A stretch of DNA of 64,000 bases. It comes from Mermis nigrescens. Taxonomy: Eukaryota; Nematoda; Enoplea; Mermithida; Mermithidae. This document shows, piece by piece, positions 20,557-30,925 of this stretch; the first letter of the stretch is position 1, and each line of letters opens with the position of its first letter. Under the pieces are notes generated by a model that was not told the DNA's origin, made no database searches, and worked only from the letters and a program-made list of their open reading frames with translations. Position numbers and translations under genes: made by a program. Where the stretch lies: the NCBI GenBank assembly GCA_036768485.1, contig JAVLUZ010000157.1, positions 12,028,342-12,092,341 of the forward strand, given 5' to 3'.

Positions 20557-23500
20557 TCTTAGGTAGCGCGTTAGCGCGTACCTATAATATACTTGGGTAC
20601 CCCTAACACCTGTGCACCCCCCTACAGCTATAACGGGACACTTCTGGAAGGTGCGGTTTTTTTAAAAGAAAGATAATAAAAAAATTCGCTGCCCGTGTTT
20701 TTTTGTTTTTCTTGAAACTCAAAACTGACTGTGTAAAGAAGGTGTAAAGTTTTTGTGTAACGTTATAACATAGGACAAATTTTGGGACCTTTTTGTCACG
20801 GCATGTGGACAACTGAGTATTGATGACTCGAACAATTGAACAGCAAAGGATTATAGAGGGATGAATTCTACAGAACAGCATTTTTTTGTTTTTTGAAATT
20901 CGCATTAGTTCTCGAATGGCAGTGTAAAGAGTGCGAAAATCTGGGGGTGAAAAAGCACTTTTTGGTCGAGTTTTCAACCTGCTTATGTCTGATACTAACT
21001 CCGGTTATGAGTTTTTTTAAAATGTTTTCTGACAGAAATGTAGAGCGGATCAAGGGCTACATTCTGCATATAAGCAAAGTCTTCTACGCTCTATGGTGAG
21101 TTAGATCCTGGGGTTTAAAGTTTACACTCTAGTGGATGGTGTAAAAAACGGATTTTAAGTAAGATTTCTCTGCCAAATTTTTCCGCTTATGAGTCAGTGT
21201 AAATTGAAGACAGCATTAATAAAGTGCCTCTCAGGGGCTACACATCGCAGCAAACCGCATTTAAAAAAACGCAATATTGAGTTATTTATGGGGGTGTAAA
21301 GTTCGAAATCAGAGGTAAAAAATGGGCGAAAAAACACGTTTTTTCCGAAGTTTGATTAATAAATCATACCAAATAATTTTTGCAACAGAATTTCGGCACA
21401 CAGGAATGTACTACGATTTAAAAGCTACAAATTGTACCAAACCGAATTTCTTTAAACTCAATGGGGAGTTCGGTACGGAATTTTAAAGTTTACAGTGTTC
21501 TAAATGATGGAAAATACGTTTTTGTTGCGTTTTTTGTTCGCCACTTTCTCCGTCCAGAAGTCGGGATAAGTCCAATAGAATAAAAATAAAGTGCTTTATA
21601 TCGGGTGCATGTCAAAGCAAATTGTCTATACATTAATATTTAGCGAGTGTAAAGTCAAAAATTTGGTGTTTAAAATGCGTTTCTGTCTTGTTTTTTCTGC
21701 CTGCTTCTCCGGTTACGAGTCAGGGACACGTTTATCAAGTCTAGAAATGGACCAGGAACCAAATTTGATATGCCAGTCTGGCGCATATGTTTACACTCTA
21801 CAGTGTTGTAAAGTGGTTTACACCTATTGTTAGTTTGCCCATAGAACATTATGGAGACTTAATTTTTTTCATAAATATTAATCGTAATATCGGAACAATA
21901 TCAAAATTACGAATCTGACCAAAATCTTCTTTACACTAGGTGTTTACATGAAGTTTACACTACATATGTATTTATCTTCGTTTTTGAGCATTCCAGAAAC
22001 CTAATTTTTCCTGGAGTCTAGAAATTTTCAAAGAATCAAATGTGAGACGTCACGTAGGCGCGTTTGTTTACATCCAACAGTGATGTAAAGTAGTTTACAC
22101 TCATTGTTTATTTGTCCTCAGACCATTGTAGACATGCAATTTTTTCATAAATGTTGGTAATAATATCCGAGTAATATCAGATTTACAAATCGAAATAAAA
22201 TCCTCTTTACACTAGGCGGTTGTGTAAAGTTTACACTGCATGTTAGCCTTTGTTCTAGAGCATTGCAAAAACCGAAATTTTTTCCTGAGATCTAAAAATT
22301 TACAGGGAATGAAATATAGGACGTCAGCTGGGCGCGTTTGTTTACACTCAACAGTGATGTAAAGTGGTTTACATCTGTGTCTATTTGTCCTTAAACCGTT
22401 ATGGAGATGTAATTTTTTCATGAATGTTGATCGTAATATCCGAGTAATATCGAATTTACAAATCCGACTAAAATCTTCTTTACACTCGTTGCTAGTTTAA
22501 AGTTTACACTATATAATAAGCTCCATTCTAGAGCCTCACGGTAACTTATTTTTTCCCTAAAGTCGTAAAATATATATGGAAACAGATGTGATACGTCTGC
22601 TAGGGGCGCATGAAGAGTAGTGTAAATTGATTAACACCTAATGTTAATTTGTTCTTAGAACATTATAGAGGTTTCGTTTCTTAATAAATGCTGATCGTTA
22701 TATCAGAGCAATATCGAAATTATTAATTCCACTAAAATTCTTTACACTCTTGTGTAAAGTTTAAAATGTAAATTAAGTTTAGCTCTAGAAAGTTTTGGAA
22801 GCATTTTTCTTTACAGGATGTTCTACGTAACATAAGAATTACTAATCAGAATGTTTGTTTCTTCTACAACTAGTAGTTTTGTAAAGTTTAAACCATTCAA
22901 TTATTAGAAGAACCGCACAGTAAATGAAATCTAGTATTGTATTTCCAAATCTTGCTAATTAAAAGTAGGGTACTAGCAAAGAAAAATGCTCCGATGGAAC
23001 AAAAAAGGGGAATATACTTGGGATTGAGAATTATCGAGGATGTAAAAGGAGGGGACTAGGAAAAATCTCCCTATGTTATATGCCAAAAATCGCAAAATAT
23101 GTTAAAAACCAGACTTTCTCTAAACAATGCAAAAAATCGAAGTATATTCTGCGGCCTCCCAATAGAAATAAACTATTTACTAAAAAATTGATTGAAAAAA
23201 GCAGCGAATTAGCAATGCAGTAGCTAAGCGAATTGAATGAAATAGTACATATCGATGCATTCAAGACAATCGATGATATTGTTGGTTCAAAGCAGTAAGG
23301 AAACACGGAAGCTGACGTGCAACAGACCTTATGTAGATACTCTTTTACACATGTCTACAACAATTGTTTACTAAACTTTTACATTTTTCAAAGGCCGCAG
23401 AATATACTTAGATTTTTTGCATTGTTTAGAGAAAGTCTGGTTTTTAACATATTTTGCGATTTTTGGCATATAACATAGGGAGATTTTTCCTAGTCCCCTC

Positions 23501-23581
23501 CTTTTACATCCTCGATAATTCTCAATCCCAAGTATAATTCCCCTTTTTTTTGTTCCATCGGAGCGATTTTTCTTTGCTGAG
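20557..23581 (+). mobile_element. Helitron-like element H1, full length
   Basis: 3025 bp, non-coding. The 5' end is TCTTAGGTAGCGCG with a GC-rich hairpin at 20561-20584. The body (to about 22900) holds degenerate units of about 275 bp with GTAAAG, TTTACAC and TGTTTAC motifs (unit starts near 21782, 22057, 22334 and 22606). The 3' end is a 609-bp palindrome (22973-23581) closing CTTTGCTGAG. The insertion point lies between A and T of a MITE family E copy, without target duplication or loss, as in Helitrons. No Rep/helicase frame is present, so it needs proteins from elsewhere. It lies in intron 1 of the kinase model. Confidence 0.85.
22973..23581. repeat. 3' palindrome of H1
   Basis: Arms of about 188 bp (22973-23160 and 23394-23581) in inverted orientation, starting CTAGCAAAGAAAAATGCTCC and ending in its complement; the spacer is about 230 bp. 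The same structure ends the other full copies. Confidence 0.9.
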
Positions 23582-23677
23582 TTATACCATCTAATCAATG
23601 CTGTAATCACAATCTGTCAGGTTACTGTCGACATAGTTTTTAAAATTTATGCTCTAATTTATGTGAAACAGACTATA
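23582..23677. mobile_element. Right half of the MITE family E copy split by H1
   Basis: Continues the copy that begins at 20482; ends GTGAAACAGACTATA. Confidence 0.88.
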
Positions 23678-24358
23678 AGCAAAAAGACGAAAGAATGGTG
23701 CATCGAAAACCACTTCTTTTCGTACAAAGAGAAGCTTGTTCATTTATGAGCAAATCACAATAGCATTACAACAGTATTGCCCAGAAAATAACAAGAGTTG
23801 ATTTTGAGATATATTAAGAAAAATTTATATTTTTAAACTTAAAATTTAAAGGTATCAAGGTTGTCGAGAAAATCTAAATGATATCATTTTAAGAAACCGC
23901 GGCAAAATAGAAAAAAAAATATGATGAAGTATGACCGGGCTTTATCTCATGAAATAGATGTCCATTCCTTATCTAGCTATGGCCCAACTAAGGGCAGTGA
24001 TCACCAGACATGCACGTAGGGGGGTTGGGGTCTATACCACCAAAAATAGAAAAATAGCTAATTTTCCCGGGGAAAAGGGGCGAAATGAAGGCTAAAAATC
24101 GATGAAAATTGAAATATTCCTTCAAGGTGCTTTAAATTGATCAGAACTGTTTAATAACATTATTTAACGCTCTTTCAGCGCTTATACGAATTGAGGTCAT
24201 TTTGGTTCAAAACAGCTCAATTTTTGACCCCCTAGACCGGTTGAGCTCCTAGATCGGCCATGCTGTGCGTATAAGGTGATAACCCTACTTCCCTCATATT
24301 CGCCCTTGGTCGTGAATCGGAGTCCTACTGAAGGCCCTAACTTACTTAAGAAACTTAC

Positions 24359-24812
24359 ACAAGCTGATCGAATTTTTCATCAAATAAACATTGCGTCGCT
24401 TCGAGTAAAAACGCGACAGCCAGTGCGTAAACGATTTTGTTTTGGTGCTCTGACTCTGAGATTCGGATTCGGACCTTAGAATATCCAACGATGAATTTTT
24501 GGGAGAGCAGCTGATAAATGCGAAATCTTTGCTTATTTTTGTCTTTTCGCTATTGTGATTATTAATCCGAATGCAAATGTTGTTGTTATAATCATCGTTG
24601 TGCGCGATGCTTTCAATCGCATGATTAACACTTTGATTCCGCGATGCGTAAATGACATCGGTTTGATAATCCAAAAATACAGCACCTACGTCGTTTTTTG
24701 GCTTGCATTTAGCCTGAAGGTCGGACAATTGTTCGAAATTGTGAAAAGTGGACGATTTTCGCAACGGACCCAACTCGGGGATCGTTTCCATAGTATGGAG
24801 AGCCAAGGGCAT
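24359..24812 (-). CDS. Candidate N-terminal coding exon of the PCTAIRE kinase gene
   Basis: Open frame of 151 codons plus one base from the ATG at 24812 to a strong donor (GTAAGT at 24358-24353). The frame stays open upstream to 24902 but has no earlier ATG. It is GC-richer than its surroundings and reads like protein: Ser/Lys/Asn-rich, with a basic patch (RFYSKRR) near the end, as expected of the disordered N-terminus of this kinase group. The donor leaves phase 1, and the next kinase exon (19744) needs exactly the two missing bases. No family match is recognised, so its place in the kinase gene is inferred from strand, order and phase. It could instead belong to an unrelated gene. A Helitron-like element starts about 190 bp upstream. 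Confidence 0.5.
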
Positions 24813-25000
24813 TGGAACTGTACTATTCTCTATCGATTTTTTGCGAACAAAAAGGCGCTTAAACCGCCCGAATTCAGGAACAGCTCGGCGGAGCGGAACT
24901 TTTTAGCCAATTTAAGAAATCATATTAGGATACTTCTTTCGTACAATAGGGCCTAATTTGCCGAATCGAAATGGCAAATGGCGTGCGAATCTAAAATATA

Positions 25001-25761
25001 CTAGCAAAGAAAAATGCTCCGATGGAACAAAAAAGATGAATATACTTGGAATTGTGGATTATTATGGATGTAAAAGGAGGGGACTAGGAAAAATCTACCT
25101 AAAGTCGGAAAATCTGCTAAAAATCACACTTTCTCTAAGCAACGCAAAAATCGATGTATATTCTGCGGCCAACAGATTAAAATAAATATTCAACCATAAC
25201 AATGATTGAAACAGCAGCACGTTAGCTATGCAGTAGCTATGGGAAATGATATTAAGTAAACTAACAGTCTTCCAAGCCAATTGAATGAAATAGCAAACAT
25301 CGAAGACAATTGAAGACATGGTTGGTTAAAAACAGTAGGAAACACGTAAGTTGACTTGAAACAGACTTAATGTAGATACACTAGCATGCCCGAAACGATT
25401 GTGTGCACTAATCAATCGGCTCCTGCTTTGCTTGCTATAATGCTCATAAAACAAAACAACTTTAAATACAATACCTCTTTGTTTTCTATCAATCAGGTGC
25501 CAGCAATTTAAAAAAGTAACCTTGATAGATTTCGTTTATACACTCTTATCTGAAACTTCGAACATTATTTAAAAAAGACACTTTTTTAGAGACCGCAGAA
25601 TATACATCGATTTTTTGCGTTGCTTAGAGAAAGTGTGATTTTTAGCAGATTTTCCGACTTTAGGTAGATTTTTCCTAGTCCCCTCCTTTTACATCCATAA
25701 TAATCCACAATTCCAAGTATATTCATCTTTTTTGTTCCATCGGAGCATTTTTCTTTGCTAG
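25001..25761. repeat. 3' palindrome of H2
   Basis: Arms 25001-25169 and 25590-25761, both ending CTAG and sharing GGAGGGGACTAGGAAAAATC. Confidence 0.88.
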
Positions 25762-26061
25762 TACACTACTTTTAATTAGCGTGATTTCAGTACATCAGTC
25801 AGTAAACACAATCAGTAACATGCCACAATAATGACAACAGTCCAAGAACGCGGAAAACAATATTGTTCTTAACATCAGCATTATCCTTTTTAAACAGGAC
25901 AACCTTATTGACACCATCCATCTTCAAATTAAAACTGCATTAAGTTATTTCTTCTTAATGTGCAGTTCACTTATAATCAAGCACAAAAATTTAACCAACG
26001 AATTCACATTGCAAATCCTCACTCAATCAATACACAAGCACAATGTGTTGTGACTTTTGAA

Positions 26062-26130
26062 ATTGAAAACACCCAATTTTCAATTTTCAAATTGAAAATT
26101 GGATCAATTTTCAAATTGAAAATTGGGTAT
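26062..26130. repeat. Tandem self-complementary CAATTTTCAAATTGAAAATTG
   Basis: Two or three back-to-back copies of a 20-bp self-complementary AT-rich unit within H2. Confidence 0.75.
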
Positions 26131-28847
26131 TTGAATTTGCGATGAAGAAAATAATCAAAAGATAGTCACTTGGTTTATTTAAGCCGAGTAATAAAATAAC
26201 GACCGTCCACCAATTCCAAACTAAACGCAACTAATCTGATCACTATGAAAAAGTTTTGAAAAATGAGCTTGCTAAGCGAGAGTTGTAAACCAAGAGAAAC
26301 TTAAAGTTAAAACCTACCATTAAATTATGAGAGAATTATAAAAGATTTTAAACTTCAAGAAAATGGAAAAGGCGGGATGTTGGTAAATTAGAAGGCAAAG
26401 ATTTTCGGCAAAAATTCAAAAACTTCACGCAAATATCAAATGTAAGGAACACTAACGCTTTGATTTGGTAGTAAAATAAATTTGTAGTATAGACTACATA
26501 TTAACAACAAATGAATAGTGCAAACTTTACACAACTACTAGGTGTAGAGAATACTAACAGTTTACGGCTTATTAATGTACATGATTACAATAAAGCTGTA
26601 TATCTTTGTCGACTTCTGTGCACAGTAGTGTGATTGCTGGTTCATTTTAAACCACTTTTGCAGGCAATTTACATCAATTAAACGATAGCTCTCCATGTGC
26701 AAGATTTTGTGAAACATATTATAAACACGGCTAAGAAAGATTTAACTTTAATGCAACCCATTTAAGACAAAATTACATCTCTTCAATGATCTAAGGACAC
26801 TTGAACATAATTTTTAAATCACTTTAGATTACTTTTGAGGGTAAACAAACTCACTTAATTGATGTCTCACATATGAATCCTTGAAAATTTCTTGACTTCA
26901 GTTACAAAGTCTCTGCAAGTCTATCGAATTAGGGTTAACACGTAACGTAAACTTTACACAAACACATAGCGTAAAGAATATTTTAGTCGGATTCGTAATT
27001 TTGATATTGCTCCGATATTTCTTTCAACATTTATGGAAAAATGAGTCTCCATAATGTTTTAAAGACAATAAACATTAGGTTTAAACCACTTTGCAATACT
27101 GCTGAGTGTAAGCAAGCGCGCCCAATTGACGTATATATTTCATTCCCTGTAAATTTTTATATCTCAGGAAAAAATTTCGATTTTTGCAATGCTCTAGAAC
27201 AAAGGCTAACATGCAGTGTAAAAAATTACTCGGATATTATGATCAACATTCATGAAAAAATTATGTCTCTACAATGGTCTGAGGACATATAAACAATGAA
27301 TGTAAACTACTTTACATCACTGTTGGATGTAAACAAACGCGCCTACGTGACGTCTCACATTTGATCCTTTGAAAACTTCTAGGCTCCAAGAAAAAATTAG
27401 GTTTCAGGAATGCTCAAAAACGAAGATAAATATATATGTAGTGTAAACTTCATGTAAACACCTAGTGTAAAGAAGATTTTAGTCAGATTCGTAATTTTGA
27501 TATTGTTCCGATATTACGATTAATATTTATGAAAAAATTAAGTCTACATAATGTTCTATGGGCAAACTAACAATTGGTGTAAACTACTTTACAACACCGT
27601 AGAGTGTAAACATATGCGCCAGACTGGCATATCAAATTTGATTCCTGGTCCATTTCTAGACTTGATAAACGTGTCCCTGACTCGTAACCGGAGAAGCAGG
27701 CAGAAAAAAACAAGACAGAAACGCATTTAAAACTCCAAATTTTTGACTTTACACTCGCTAAATATTAATGTATAGACAATTTGCTTTGACATGCACCCGA
27801 TATAAAGCACTTTATTTTTATTCTATTAGACTTATCCCGACTTCTGGACGGAGAAAGTGGCGAACAAAAAACGCAACAAAAACGTATTTTCCATCATTTC
27901 GAACACTGTAAACTTTAAAATTCCGTACCGAACTCCCCATTGAGTTTAAAGAAATTCGGTTTGGTACAATTTGTAGCTTTTAAATCGTAGTACATTCCTG
28001 TGTGCCAAAATTCTGTTGCAAAAATTATTTGGCATGATTTATCAATCAAACTTCGGAAAAAACGTGTTTTTTAGCCCATTTTTTACCTCTGATTTCGAAC
28101 TTTACACCCCCATAAATAACTCAATATTGCGTTTTTTTAAATGCGGTTTGCTGCGATGTTTAGCCCCTGTGAGGCACTTTATTAATGCTGTCTTCGATTT
28201 GCACTGACTCATAAGCGGAAAAATTTGGCAGAGAAATCTTAGTTAAAATCCGTTTTTTTACACCATCCACTAGAGTGTAAACTTTAAACCCCAGGATCTA
28301 ACTCACCATAGAGCATACAAGACTTTGCTTATATGCAGAATGTAGCCCTTGATCCGCTCTACATTTCTGTCAGAAAACATTTTAAAAACCTCATAACCGG
28401 AGTTAGTATCGGACATAGGAAGGTTGAAAACTCGACCAAAAAGTGCTTTTTCACCCCCAGATTTTCGCACTCTTTACACTGCCGTTCGATAAATAATGCG
28501 AATTTCAAAAAACAAAAAAAGTGTCATCTGTAGAATTCATCCCTCTATTATCCTATTCTGTTCAATCCTTCGAGTCATCAATACTCAGTTGTCCACATGC
28601 CGCAGTAAAAAGGTCCCAAAACTTGTCCTATGTTATAACGTTACACAAAAACTTTACACCTTCTTTACACAGTCAATTTTGAGTTTCAAGAAAAACAAAA
28701 AAACACGGGCAGCGAATTTTTTTATTATCTTTCTTTAAAAAAAAACCGCACCTTCCAGAAGTGTCCCGTTATAGCTGTAGGGGGGAGTGCCCAGGTGTTG
28801 GGGGTACCCAAGTATATTATAGGTACGCGCTAACGCGCTACCTATGA

Positions 28848-29220
28848 TTTATGTTTAGAGACGTCACACAACGGCCGCGGGCGGAAGATCAAAAATATTA
28901 TTGATGGAAGTACCTAAAAGCGTCAGGATGCGCATAAGCGCTGCTGCACCGAGCGCGACGCCCAAATGCTTGTTCACCTGTCTGGTTAAAACAGTCACGT
29001 CGATATTGATACGTATGGATCGAAAATAGATCGGTGCTTACGTATGACGCGTTATTACATAGTTCACGTGAGATTAGTGACGTAAAGTTTGATAATGATA
29101 TGCCTAGGGCGCAACTGGAAATTTATCTCGGGGGCTCTTTTGAAGTTATGTTCTCACGAACCGTCAGAAGCAACACACAAATTATGACATTTCTGGGCGT
29201 TTATCGCGATAAGCTATCGC
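28848..29220. other. Unique GC-richer segment, possible 5' flank of the kinase gene
   Basis: Higher in CpG than its surroundings (for example GGCCGCGGGCGG near 28873), not seen elsewhere in the window, and without a convincing coding frame. It lies upstream of the candidate kinase first exon on the far side of H2. A promoter or untranslated exon is possible; this is inference from position and composition. Confidence 0.25.
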
Positions 29221-29228
29221 TGTGGTAA

Positions 29229-29615
29229 CAGTGGCGTAGCTGCGTGGGTTGGGGGGCTAGTCCTTCCCAAATTTTGGAAGTATGAATATTTTTTTACAAG
29301 GGTTCCCCAAAGGAAATAATTAGAGATTCAAAGTGTATCTGAGAGACCGCTAGAATACATTTTAGCACAATTTTTGAGCTAATAAGCCCAAGATTTTTGA
29401 GCGCTTCTTGCCTTATTTATTTTTATACAGCATATTTGCATGATATAATCAAAATCAAATTTGATTTTTTTAAAATTCTTTTCTTGTCCAATGTGTAGAT
29501 CGTGTTGAGAAAAGCCCATAAACACCATTATTTTTGCATATTCATAAGCAGTTGTTGAGATATTCGGTTTCAAAATTTTCGTTCCCTCCAAAATCAGAAG
29601 GCCAGTTACGCCTTG
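29229..29615 (+). mobile_element. hAT-like MITE with 8-bp target duplication
   Basis: Ends CAGTGGCGTAGCTG and the inverse of CAAGGCGTAACTGG, 387 bp. Flanks are TGTGGTAA (29221-29228) and TATGGTAA (29616-29623), 7 of 8 matching. No coding capacity. Confidence 0.82.
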
Positions 29616-30536
29616 TATGGTAAATAAATAACTAGAATCGAAAATTATTTTGCTTCATTTTGACTTACAAAAATCTATCGTTCAAGCTTTGTTGATTAAT
29701 TTATCAATATTCAACCCAAGTTCTACTTCGGAAAATTCTAACGTTTTTGTTTCTGCATTCAATAAGACTTAAAAAGAATAATACGTCTGCTGGTCGTCCA
29801 CAAACGATAGGAAAGTTTTGAATATATTATCACGTCAAATGTAAAAAATACGTAAATAAATACAAATTACAAAGAATTAAATACTAAGCTGAAAAATCGT
29901 CGCAAGCTCGCAAGCTTTGTCATTTAAAATTATTTAAATTCGTTTGTTGGTCCTTTGCTAAGCAAAAATCACAAACAGCTATTCACCTTGCCTGGGTGGA
30001 CTATAAAAATAATAATTAGTTTCTGTGGAAAATGTAAATTAATGTTTGCGAGCAACTTTAATTGAGACTCATATTTAAAAATCATCGGAAAGATGGGTGA
30101 TATTAAAATTGCTGCTCTATCCATCTTAGAGCAACACAAGCCAGGCGAGAGCGGCCGAAATTTTTTAGAAGAATATAAAAAAGTGTGCTGAAATCACCAT
30201 CTTTGACTTACAGATCATCAAAAGAGTAATTAATTATCGAATAAAAATCATTCATCATCATTAATGCAATTAATTCATAATATTCGGCGAGACTGGGAAA
30301 ATATGATGGTAAAAATAATCAAAAAATAATTCATCTTTTTCTTGCCAACCCAACTACAACTGGGCCAATGGGAGACGGTGGCCTGGCCAGGCCACTCACC
30401 TTCTTTAAGGTTAACACGAGATAATCATAAATAGGTGTATGTAACATACCTACTATTATGTGAACAAATTCAATGCAAATCAATTTTAAATATTCTCTGG
30501 CATCCAGGCTAACACACGAACATCATTGAGATCCTG
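29616..30536. other. Apparently unique AT-rich DNA with one small open frame
   Basis: No repeat family recognised. A 32-codon frame at 30093-30191 (plus) is the only coding-like feature. Confidence 0.35.
30093..30191 (+). CDS. Possible small ORF or first exon, unrecognised
   Basis: ATG to TGA, 32 codons, beginning MGDIKIAALSILEQHKPGES and continuing with a Glu/Lys-rich stretch. Codon use and amino-acid mix look protein-like and the sequence is not in any repeat family here. A weak donor (GTGTGC) follows codon 30. No partner exon was found; it may be chance. Confidence 0.22.
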   Translation: MGDIKIAALSILEQHKPGESGRNFLEEYKKVC

Positions 30537-30925
30537 CCCATACGTATTCTTGGGGGGTTGGGGAGGAGGGTTCGACCCACCAGAATGGCAGTTGACCCCT
30601 GTAAAATGGCTGCCACTCCTGGAATTGTCGAAAATTGTAAAAAGTATACCCTATCTAAGCGTTTTTAGCTCATATTTGGCTCAAAAGCCTCAAATTTTTG
30701 GCGCTTCGCTCCATGTACTCATTTTTTGACTATATTTTGTTCGATTTACTCAATTTTTTAACAAATTTCTTTGAAATTTTTTATATTACGTTCTAAAAAG
30801 AACAAACATTGTCTGAAACATCAAAAACAGTGTTTTTGACGTGTAGTCATCGTTTTTTAGCACAAAAAAAGTTTTTTTAAACATTTCTGGGCCTGATCCC
30901 CCTGAATTCCCACGCTGTACATTGT
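30537..30925 (-). mobile_element. Family C repeat, inverted full-length copy
   Basis: Reads inverted relative to 52850-53267: starts CATACGTATTCTTGGGGGG, contains GGCGCTTCGCTCC, and ends GAATTCCCACGCTGTACAT. Confidence 0.65.

Larger units (their letters stand above)
25001..28847 (-). mobile_element. Helitron-like element H2, full length, inverted relative to H1
   Basis: 3847 bp on the minus strand. The 5' end at 28847 reads A|TCATAGGTAGCGCG with the hairpin of H1; the 3' end at 25001 reads CTTTGCTAG|T, giving the Helitron signature TC...CTAG between A and T. The body at 26500-28800 is an inverted, close match to 20590-22800. The 3' palindrome is 25001-25761. Unlike H1 it keeps an extra segment (25762-26500) between palindrome and array. 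The 3' end lies about 190 bp from the ATG of the candidate kinase first exon. Confidence 0.85.

Noticed and set aside
24555..24956. 133-codon plus-strand frame
   Set aside because: Antisense shadow of the better supported minus-strand frame at 24359-24812, which has a consensus donor in phase with the kinase.
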